A DNA stretch of 64,000 nucleotides, taken from NCBI RefSeq assembly GCF_963855985.1, contig NC_087091.1, positions 14,824,154-14,888,153 on the forward strand, in the 5' to 3' direction. Below, one piece after another: positions 41,401-53,400 of this stretch (positions within the stretch are counted from its first letter, which is position 1; each line of letters starts with the position of its first letter). The notes beneath the pieces were generated by a model. The model saw only the letters and a program-made list of their open reading frames with translations. It did not search any database and had not been told where the DNA came from. The position numbers and the translations under genes are program-made. The stretch comes from Ostrinia nubilalis. Its lineage: Eukaryota > Arthropoda > Insecta > Lepidoptera > Crambidae.

Positions 41401-44400
41401 TTGCTCTACCATAGTGTTAATTAAACCATTTTTTAATGATACACCGATTTCAAAGGTTAGTTTCGACCGTTCTGACGTCGAAAGAAGCTCATAAAGGCCG
41501 ACAATCCTGATGATAATGGCCCATCGTCCTCCTTTTCGTCGGCCAACAATTAATAAGTAGGCTGTAGACACGAAAAACGTAATTGACGGCATTATGCCAG
41601 CCCATTAGAAAATGAAACAGAGTGAAGCGGCGCGTTATATTGCATCTATTTCGTCTACTTTACTTACGTCATTGCATTCCTAACTTTTGTCGTTGTTTTT
41701 AAAACGTTTCAAAGTTTTTTCAGCTTCTTACAAGATGTGTCTGTCTATCTTCCATGGTGCGTGGTAATTGAATTCAAATTGTTTATTTAAAATACGGCAT
41801 ACTTTAGGTAACTCTATTTTAACAAACAAGGCGTCAACTTTTTGGTAAGAGTAAAGATGATCGTAACTCTACATTTTGTTTCGAACACGAAACCTTTTAC
41901 CCACGACTGTAGCCCCTCCTCACAAGCGTAATTAACATTCCAAATCTAATACAGTACTTTAAATTCGGTCCTGTTTTTATTTTCTATCGAATATCACGCT
42001 TGAATCAAATGCACCGGCCATAATGGCGCTGACGGCTCCATAAAAAACCCTAAGGTTTGTCCCGCACCGGGCGCCTTTTCTAAGGTAATCGCTGGGAAGT
42101 TATTTTTTTAGTTTTCGAAGAAGGCACAAAGAGTTGAGCCAGCTGCCAAGGTGCATCTGGCTGGCAAGAATGGAACTCCGGGATAACCGTAGGTGTATTT
42201 ACTTTTTATGACACATGGCTGAAAAAGCTTTGGTAGGTATGCAAAGAATAAATAAACAGATGAGAATTTCGTAAGTCAAAAGCCAGATTGTTGTGGTTGT
42301 TGCCACCTTGCAGGAAAGAGGAAAAGATTAAACCGATGTCTTCATGTCAAATTACTACATAATATTTAGTTGAATAATCTCATTTGATTCTTTATGAACA
42401 AGTGTGTTTGGTGCATTTAGGTAGGCTCTTTGCAGAGTTTACCATACTGGTACTGGTACATAGTACCGAAAGGTAACTGCCTAACTCGAAACATTTCATT
42501 GTCTGAGTTGCGTCCGACTGTCTCTAACAAATGAATGCAATTTAGTTACAAAAATGCGGACATACTGCTTAGAAAATTACAGTTAAATAATATTACCTTG
42601 GCCTGGAACTCTAGAATTGTAATTATGCAGCAATAAACTTATATTTGTTTGTTTTAGCACGAGATATGTTGCAAATTAATTACGCAGTAAACACGTGCTT
42701 TGTCGGGATTATTGATAGTAATTAAGTAAACTGTTAAACAAGCACGTGATTCTGAGTAAAATTGATATTCATTAACAACATGAGATCATTAGATGATGTG
42801 GTCGGAAATATAAGATTTCTACACCTACTTTCTTACTTTATTGTATAAGAAATATGTAAGAAAGAACTTGTATTGATATTAAAACATGTAACGTAAGATT
42901 CAAGAATTACGTTACATGCCTACATAATATCTTATCTGCGTCAATGGCAAAAGAAATGTCTAAAAAAATCTAGGTAAGGCATTTGGTTTCGGTTTCCAGT
43001 GGCATGAAATTTGAGTCTTTCAACCGAAACGGGTTTAAACGATTAGCAGAAACTTTAAAAAATAACGACGATAATAGCGAAGCAGGAGTATCGAATTATT
43101 CTAATTAGCAAAAATCCGTTGTTAGTCTTTGTTTAGCAAAGGATTTAAATAGGTTTTTTATATGTTGGGGAACATTACTAACAATACAAATAAAATATCG
43201 ATACTTGATCAAACTCACTGCACCTACGTCACTGTATTGTGTCCAACAACGGACTAGCCTGATTGAATTGGATAGGACAAGCCTATAGCTTAACAATCAC
43301 AACAATTCCAATGATACTGGCAAGTAGGGTTACCATCCGCCCTAATTTATCCGGACATGACGTCGTTCAGTCAGCCTACTTAGGTATTCATTTCGTTGAT
43401 GATTTGAGATAGAAACTATTTAGGTAAGTTCTGAGATATTTTTTTAATACCGAATTGTTAGATTCGTACACATACTCACTCACAAATTGGGTATTAAATA
43501 CAAATAGTCTGAAACCAACTTATTCACCAATACCATAATTTACCAAATCAAGCCATCAATCATCGGTACACAACACACACGGATATTTAGGAGGCTCTCG
43601 GGTCATGGCGTTCTATCTCGCCGCCAACGTTCGAATGCCACAAGGAATATCTTTTTGTTATCCCGTACGACTCCCCGCGTTCCTCAGGTGTAATTTGATA
43701 GCCAAATCAGCGTTAATCCTTTCGTTGCTAACAGACGGCCGTCCTGATGCCGGAATGTCCCCATTCCGCTTCGGCCATTCGAACGTTATGATGTATGTCC
43801 CCATACATGTATGCTATCTATGTCGTTTAATTACTTGAGAATCAATTATCATCTGCAACACCTTAATCAACAGTTGAATCAATCGTCCAGCTGAAATTCA
43901 ATTCGCATTTGACAACACCAGTGTAGTGTCAACACCTTCCTTGTGAATAGTTTCACCCGAGGACCTTAAATTAAACATTCTATTTTACTCTTCCGTCTTC
44001 GTTACATTTTCTTTTTCTCTGTTATTGCAATCATTCTGTCTGAGCGATATTCAGTACCATTTTCATAATAATGATTCTGGCGGTCTTCGAGGCCAGTGTC
44101 ATAAATCAATCTTCTTTCGGTAAGTCCTGAGGTACTTTCTTCTTTAGTCTACGAACGAATACTTGAAAATATATCGTCCACAAATAAACTGTTATGTAGC
44201 TCCAGTTTTCATTATGATAAGTTAAGCTTCATTATTTATTTCTTCTTTCACTGTTTTGATACCGAATTTTCGGTAAAGTCTCTCGTGACGTACCACGGTG
44301 CTTCTACAATATCTCAATACTCCATCGTATACTGCTGCTTTACCACATTAGTGCATTCACATAAAGATTTACAATTCAGGTAGCATCTTCGACAGTTTCC

Positions 44401-47400
44401 ATTGAAACTTCAACAAAAACGTTTGTCTAGATTGGTTTCATTATACACTTATACTATAACAAGACCTTATTTTCCACTGCAGGTTGACCATTTTTTATGA
44501 CTTTTTGCGTTATTGTTGTCCTATTGCTGGACGTTTGGTAAAAATATGCTTTTTCCACGTTACGTTTCATCCAAGTACATGCCAAGATGTAAATATCTCT
44601 TCATTATTTCATTTCATCATTTCATTTCATCATTTCATTTCATCATTTCATTTCATCATTTCATTTCATCATTTCATTTCATCATTTCATTTCATTTCAT
44701 TTCATTTTATCATTTCATTTCATCATTTCATTTCATCATTTCATTTCATCATTTCATTTCATCATTTCATTTCATCATTAACAGGTTTAGGCGGCATAGA
44801 TACAGTGTAGGTTCCATGACATGACCTTGTGGAACTCCTGCTTTCACTTTACCAATCCCTTTAAGATTCTACTTGTTCAAAAACTGAGTAAGCATCGCTT
44901 GTGCATCGGCATTCTTTTCACTCATAATAATATGTATATTCATAATATTTATTTATACATTATTTGCAAGTCATATTTCATCACATACATCATACTTAAT
45001 ATTAACTCTGTAAGGGTGTAGCAATTTTACAACTTATAATAATTTAGGTACTGAGTGAGCGCAGCTTGTGCTTCGACATCCCTTTCACATTTTTGAGTGA
45101 GCACCGCTTACACTTCTGCCCCCTTTTCACTAACAATATACATATTCGTAATAATTCAGGTACTGAGTGACTACCGCTTGTGCTTCGACATCCCTTTCAC
45201 AATTAAAGTGAGCACCGCTTGCACTTCGGCCTCCTTTTCACTCATAATAATATAAGATTTATAAACATTAGCGTTCCATTTCAATTCAGTAAATCGTATA
45301 AAAATGTCACATTGAGACCAGCGTTTCTTTATTTTACTCATAATGTAGTTTTAAAATAATTCAGCTATCTACTGAGTGAGCACCGCTTAAGCTTCAGCAT
45401 CCATTTCACGATTAAGTGAGCACTGCTTGCTCTTCGGCATACTTTTCACTCCTTTGTCTAATAAATAATGTTAAATCATTACCTCCATTGGTGCCAGCAT
45501 TGCTACCAAAATAATATTCTTAATCACCTTTTTTTTTATCACTTGCTTTCCTTCTAAGTAGTTTGGTCCCGTAACAGTAATATAATAAACATTCTGAAGT
45601 AAGGAATTCAACCATTGCTTTAACAGTAACATTATAATTTACATTACATTACATTTCATTCTCAATTGTCAACCAATATGTAAATGTTCATAAATAGGAC
45701 CCAGTAATCATTACTTGTACACATGATTAAAATAGTTGCCTGCAAATTTTGTCACGTACATATCCCAAAATGAGTAGTAATTGGATAGTCCACATGTCTA
45801 ATCTTAACTCTCAATGCGCTTTTCATAATTTAAAGTAGGTATCCATTGGTGACGATTTTTTTACATTGTCAAGTCTCTAGTTGACTCACTCTAGTCTCAA
45901 CTCTCAATGCATTTTATCCTAAAGTAGGATCCATTGGTAACAACTATTTATTTCACATTGTCAAACCTCTAGTTAGACTCACTCTAGTCTCAACTCTCAA
46001 TGCACTATATTGTAAAGTAAGTATCCATTGGTGATGTGACTATTTCACATTTCAAATCTCTCATTTTAAATTCACTTTAGTCTCAATTCTTGTATTCGCT
46101 AGATTCACAATCGGCCTTGTTATTACTGCACTGCTGTCCAGGGTTTTTTTTTTTTAATTATAAATGCTTGATAACTTTAGTGCTGCTCCTTTACTCAAGG
46201 AAATAGTGGTGAGTCTGGATGTACTACTCACATCTCGCATACACGGTATGGTGGATTAGATCACTATCATAAGTTTCATTAATGCTTTTTAAGTGTGACA
46301 AACTAATGAAGTACCACTTATATTCGTCAATATGTCTACCACTTCATAAGACAAGACATGTTTATTCAAATTCAAATTATTTATTTCTCATTATTGTAGA
46401 TAAAGATTTTACCACGTGTTAATCGTACCTATGTTTGTACACTTGTAAAAGTGTATCCCATTTATAAAAATTCACTGTTTTCTATAAGTTGGAACACATT
46501 ATCATGTATCTGTATACATACATCTTGGATTATTTCACTGAGATGGCAGTAAATATACTTTTCTTTGTTGTCACGTCCACTAAATGTATAGTAGTAAATG
46601 TATATATTAATAAGTACTTTCAGCAAGCGTACCTATAATATGTAAAACAATAACACAATCACTTTGATTTCATCATTCACCATTATTGTTCAGTTTCATA
46701 AAGTCCACCATTAAAACTCTTCTCATTTAAATGAATTACGACTTGTTGTATCCTTTGCAACTTAATTATTTATGTATGAATTTCGTTTACATAATATTCC
46801 GATAATGTTTTATAACAATAACTACACTCGAGCCTGGAGTCGGTCATTTGAAATGTTTGTAAACATCTCAGTGTCCACACTTGTATCGACTTCCATGGAC
46901 GAATTTTCATATGTGGCCAATTAATTATTACATTATCATCTTCAACTTTTCACTATCTTATGCTGTTAAATTCAGTTACAGTCCGGAATACCGGAAATGT
47001 AATGTAACATTTCCGGTGTAACATCATTATCTTCAGATTTTAAAAGTGGGAAGCAAATAAGTATGCGTTATAACTCTTGTGAACTGGGTCGATCGTTGCA
47101 GAATTCAGTAAGTACTTACTAACTCTTGCACCAATGAACTTGAATCATTATAAAGAAGTTTAGTCCCATGTAAATAGATACATATATGTACTAAAATAAT
47201 GTCTTCATTTAACACTGGAACAGCCACTTCGAGAATCGCCAAGATAAACGCAAACTTTTACTGTTTGCAATTATTGCTCTATTTTTATTAATATTTCATT
47301 TATTCTAGTGATCGGGTTTTCAATAAAATTTTGTCCTCCGTCAAAAGCCTGCTTAAGGTATCTTTTGCTACTCGTATTATATCCATTATCAACAGGCAAC

Positions 47401-50400
47401 TTTTTTTTTTCATTTTCTTAACGTTCCATTTATTAACCTTTTACTTTTATTTCCATCCCTGGAATATCATTCTGATTTAACTTAATCACCAAATAAGTAC
47501 ATTACTTATTTTAAACTTTCGTATACCATATTTTAAGTGTACCCTGAAATGTGGTTAAATTTATTTCTGTATAATATTATAACATCTATCCATGCGAGGA
47601 TTTTATATTATCTACTCAATTGAGTACATTGTTTTCACCGTATGACACTCGTAGAAGCTGCTCTCAATTAACAAAATGCTCTAAGATCTGTCTGTCAGGC
47701 ACATGCCTCCTCGTAGTCCTGTTTTGAATTTACATAGTTGTATTCTCCAATTTACACACCTCTAGTTCTTTCGTCTTCAGTGTTGTAGGTCTCGCATATA
47801 CGTAACAACAGCTAAATTGAGTCTCATAAATCATTAGTATTGTGTTATCAATTCATTATCAGGCAGGTCCACTAGTACACTGCTCGAAAATGGTAGGTAA
47901 ACATTAAACTCTACATAAATTACAGAGAATGTGACCATGTAATATGAACTTCAGAACGACGAGTCTTGTTTCGATTCCTTGTCTCGCAAATAAGCAGGTT
48001 GCTTCTTTTATTTTTTTAAGTCGTATGACATTTGTCACGGATATTTATTTTTTACATACATCACTATCACATTTCACATATCAATAAACATACATTCTTT
48101 TCACATAGTATCACTCGTATATTAGTCTCTTCTCCATAGTGATTCAGGTTTATAGCTTACTTATTTGTTAGTTCATTCATCACTATTCATTCACTATAAA
48201 ATATAGGGTATTCGACACAATTTGTGTTACTAGAATCAAATAGTTCGATTTGCATCAATTATTATGGGTAATTTGTCTATTTATAAGAATAATCTCTGGC
48301 ACCCTTGTATTTGTTCTCATAGCATTTCCCTTACTCAATAATTCAGGTATCTATCTACCTACTGAGTGAGCACCGTTTAAGCTTCAGCATCCATTTCACA
48401 ATTATGTGAGCGCTGCTTGCTATTCGGCCTACCTTTCTTACTCAGTCATCGAATAATAATAATAATTACAATATTAACACACCATAACTTTTCCCAACGG
48501 GATAGTTACACTCAAACTCATATAACGTAATTTCAATGATGTATCTATTTTCACTGCTAATTGGTTATACCACCAATCACAATAAACTGTCTCTTGGTAA
48601 ATCAATTGTAGGTATGCTTTAAAACACTGTTACCCATATGGTACACAATATAGCTAGCTCTAATTTCGCTACATCCGCTTCAACAAGATCAACAAACGTA
48701 AACTTAAAACCGCTCTAAACAACTGTTGTAAAAACCAGTAATTTGATTAAAATCATATTCATCGATACTACATGGTATCGCTCACTACACATGGCTGTAT
48801 AAGCTGCACTGGATTTATTACACATCAGTTATGTATTAAATTACCTTGTTCCGGTTAACAAATCATCATTTAATTCAAATCTTTCAATCAGTAACTGTAA
48901 ACGTTACCTGTAAAATCATTGTTATCATCACAACATCACCGGACTTTCGTGATCTTTACACTTAGGTATCAAACCATTATTAACTCAAGTTCAATTTATC
49001 ATAGTGACGTAATAACCAATACGTTACTCATATAATATCACAAACATTCTAGCACAACGGCTACCAAATCTGAAAGCCCAACTGTTAAATCCCACATTGA
49101 TGGTTGAAAACAAATTACTTACTTATCACTTCATTTACCTCAGATACGATTTTATTTCAAATACATTGCGTGTGGTAACATAAATGTAACGCAGACACAT
49201 TTAGACAATCACGTAGGTGTCGCTTTTCAACTTGTAAACTTTGACCAATCTTTAACCACTCTGACAGTGTTAATTACGTATCTTCAAAACAACTCCATTC
49301 ACTGGAGTAATGAACTAATTACCGAATCTTATTTATTTTTCGACGTCAAAATCAAAACACTTATCATTTGTGTTCACATCTCTACGACAATTAGGTAGTC
49401 TTACCTACTTATTATCGATTTGTTAAAATTACCAACTTTCATCGTCCATGTGTTCAGTCAGTCAATGTTATGATTATTTCAGTACATTTGCCATTTGTAA
49501 ATATAGCAGGTACCATACCTTTCCATGGGCTAAAATACACAAAATATAAATTATTATTACCAGTAACTCTTAAAATATATGTATCTCCATAAATCATGTT
49601 TGCACAATCACGACAAATTGTCGAACCAAATTCATCATAATAGTAACAAATCACAAGTACTTACTTTGAACCTTTAGAACCACACACAATGGTGTTTATT
49701 GTTTCGAGGCCTCGCCACGAAATTTTATCTTAATGGTGTTAATATAAACACAGGTTCGCTTCGCTAGCGCAATCCGAGTCAGGATGTGTTTGTTCCAAAC
49801 AGCATGTCATATCACATTATTTTAATACAAAATAATTACGAACTCTATATGGGTAATTTAAATTTACTTAATTTACATCACCATAATTATTATTTCACAG
49901 TAATATATTCCATAATTGACTCACATAACTTCTAATAATCCTTTGTCACTTTCAAATAATTCACATTTATTTTGTTAAGATCTTAATAACCAATGATGGA
50001 GTAAAAATAAAATTAATGAACTGTGCCATTATGATATATCTTTATATTAATCATAAACTATCTGCTGAGAACTTATCTTTTCTCTTAGTAAGATGGTACT
50101 TTTACCAATTCAATATATTCACTATAAAATCACTTTTAGCAATTCCAAATTCATACTTAGTTTCTTGCGAAGATCTAAATAATAAATATCTTCAATTCTT
50201 GATAAATAAAAGAAATCTTACTTTGCAAAAATTGCATCATGACATCCTCATACCAAAAATTACTCACTTCGCGGTTTTTTTTTTAAATTAAATTAAAACT
50301 TTAAATTATCACAGCAGATCTTCTCAAATAATAACGTAAGTAACAGTATCCAAAAAAATATCAGTTTTTTTTTTCTCACTGTATTTTCCATTCATTTGTT

Positions 50401-53400
50401 GTGAACTTTATCGCACAAAATAAAAGTGCATAAAATAAGGACTTAATGTTATTTTCTGCCAGTCAACTATTGATTGAGCGGCTACTTCCAGAAAACTCAC
50501 TTGTTTTTTCATGCAACTTGATCAATAATAATAAAAATAAATAATTTACATACCAATGGGCGTCGGACTCACTTCTGATATGTTAGATTCGTACACATAC
50601 TCACTCACAAATTGGGTATTAAATACAAATAGTCTGAAACCAACTTATTCACCAATACCATAATTTACCAAATCAAGCCATCAATCATCGGTACACAACA
50701 CACACGGATATTTAGGAGGCTCTCGGGTCATGGCGTTCTATCTCGCCGCCAACGTTCGAATGCCACAAGGAATATCTTTTTGTTATCCCGTACGACTCCC
50801 CGCGTTCCTCAGGTGTAATTTGATAGCCAAATCAGCGTTAATCCTTTCGTTGCTAACAGAATGTTTCTAAATGTCTAGCTTTTGTCAAGACTCAAAATAT
50901 CCAGATGGCAACCCTACTTGTATCAATGCGTAAACTGGATCATTGGGGCGACTCCGCTCTCAAAACTGCTTAATTTGCGACAGATTGCGACACTATACAT
51001 TCCCGTCTTAAAGTTTATCGGTCGAATATAGGACAATGTTGCAACGGGCCAGTAAAAAGAAAACGGTATTTTTATCGTACAATTTATTTACAATGAACGC
51101 TGTAACATTATTCCGCGCGTAAAAACAGGGTTTAAAACAATGTAAACAGAGAATTTTTAGTATCGGTTGAGAATCGTGGTTTGGGAAATGGAATTACGTC
51201 AGCTGACCCAACAAAACAATGTTTTTGTGCTACATCTGCTGCAAACAGATTTACAGGCATAACTACATACAAAAAGACTTTCTTACCGGAATAAAATAGG
51301 GTAGGTCTCAATTACTTCTTCCATTTTATTCACCAGGCGAACAAGGGTAAAAAAGAAACTGAACTCTAAATGGCTATTGTAGATAGGTAATATCTAAGCA
51401 TAAAAGCTACGGAATGTTTTATGCCAGACTTCAGTAGGTAAATTAGCCGTCGCAATTCTGAAAACGTTCATCTGTAAGTATACTTACATGCACTGCAATG
51501 ACTATTATTCAGGTAATAAGCAAGTACGTACGCTTCGCCTTTAGCACAAAAGTGCATTATTGGTACTTACGAAGGAAGCATTAAAGGCAAAATTGTTTGC
51601 ATGCAAATATACGGGACGTAGCGAAAGTACATTGTCTGAGGCTTTCGCGTCACATGCGGGTAGACGTTCAATAGTTTCTAGGAAATCATCAACATAAGTT
51701 ATTGCCGTGTATTGACAGGTATTACGAAGGCCCATTTTATGTGCCCATTGTTGGGTTTACGTGAGATTGCATTACGAGTTACTTCTGGGTTTCTAATAAC
51801 ACTTTTTCACTCATTTTATGCCTCTTAATTTCCTCTTACGATAATGGCAGATGAGAAGAAACCAACGTCTTGAGAAATGTAGAGTCGTTGCTTCTTGTAT
51901 GTATGGTGGTAGTTACGTTGTTGATCCGCGTACTACCTGAATCCTGATCGAAAAGGATAGACTTAATCTGTGTTTCTTTAAACACATAAAACATTTTCCA
52001 ATCCAAATAGGTACCATAAAGTCGAGGATATTTGATGTTTTTCGTCGAGTCAAAAATATCACACAGTGAATAATTATTACTTAGCAGTGATTTTTGAGCC
52101 GCGCTCACTTAATGGGATGGGACTAGTGCGAGTCGGACAATGAGTCCTCAGCTAAGGACGGCGACCTCTGTGATTCACACAGGATTGCATAAAGAATAGC
52201 AGGTATAAAAGGGATCTAAAGTGACCATACATCTTATTATGAACGGGGCACGTTCCCGATTTCAGCTACTCTGTCCTGTATGTTGCTGTTGTAGTCTGTT
52301 CTTATTAATGCTGGTGCTTGCAATAATTTGATTTCCAGTTTTAAGGAGAAATCTTGACAGATTAGGGACTTTGCTTAATGAAGTTAGCAATATAACTTAG
52401 GCGCTTCTTAATATTCCGAAGAGCTTAACGTTGTAGGAGTTTTTATCTAGGTACCTTAGCTCCTTCTTATTTATTATCATGTATCAACTCATGTCATCTT
52501 AATGCTTTACATTAAGTATGTTGTTTAACTGTTGACCGGATGTGTTACGGATAATTTATGTTGTATAATTAGCCATTAATATAAAAAATGACTTTACATG
52601 GAAAACATGAATGTTCTTCTCAACAAAGGATTTTTCTTACTTAAAACATAAATAATGCTGTATGATCTCTTCTTGAATCAAACATTATTATAACCCTTAA
52701 AGACTCTACATAAAGAATGTATAATTATTCACTTTTAAATAACAAAGCCCCAAAAAAGCGATCTTGGTGTATAGTAATAAGTACCTTTATTGTGCAGCCT
52801 TGCAGAAATCTTAAGCAACGCTCAGCAAAAGCAGTACATTAAGGGATAATACTTGTTCAAGGTTGAAGCAAGATGCCATGCACTTTCGCTGTTTTTGCGG
52901 CTTCTCAAATGAGAATACCGTTAAAGGGATTGTATTTTGTGGGTTTCTCGCTCTATCTGCGTCAAAGGCTTTGTCTCTGGCAAGTGGCGCCTGATAAGTA
53001 GATCCTTGTTTTCTTCAACATAATTATCTCACTATTATAATTGTCTGCCCAGACATAGACCCAGATTGCGGCGTCAGTAGAACAATATAAGTCTTACCTC
53101 GACCATAATCTTCAGAAGGCGTACGTGACCGTAGCTCTACCAACATAAAAAATGGTTTTAAAATATTTTTCCATCTCGTTATCTTAAATATCATAGCTAC
53201 TCGTTAAGTCACTTAACCGAGACGCAGACATAAGCTGTGATATACGGAACAACTTTCTGGGATTTCTGGGAAATTTGTATAATGTAAAGGCATGTGGTAC
53301 CTATGTGAAATTAAGTAGATAGGTACTTGATTATTTTAAAGATTTTTGTTCTTGTCTCTTCTCTAAATATTTTCTTCTTAGCCGTGTGTGAGGCTGCTGA

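Larger units (their letters stand above)
43456..50858. mobile_element. Large non-coding LTR element (LARD-like), 7.4 kb
   Basis: Two direct repeats of 278 bases that read as identical bound the element, beginning TGTTAG and ending CTAACA as LTRs do. A 4-base target duplication GAAT flanks it (43452-43455, 50859-50862). No gag, protease, integrase or RNase H frame is present on either strand, so it would depend on an autonomous partner: a large retrotransposon derivative. Orientation is uncertain. On the minus strand the base after the right LTR starts TATCAGAAGTG, similar to the start of the internal region of some insect Copia-class elements, but a 4-base duplication is unusual for Copia. 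LTR identity implies a recent insertion. Confidence 0.82.

Noticed and set aside
44605..44778. CRISPR-like regular array
   Set aside because: Units are 13 bases with no unique spacers, in an insect genome; it is a minisatellite.
44484..44824. Phe-His-Ile-Ser-rich frames of over 100 codons
   Set aside because: Translations of the 13-bp minisatellite.
50016..50291. 91-codon frame near the right LTR as a possible gag remnant
   Set aside because: The sequence is AT-driven with no zinc knuckle or other retroelement motif.
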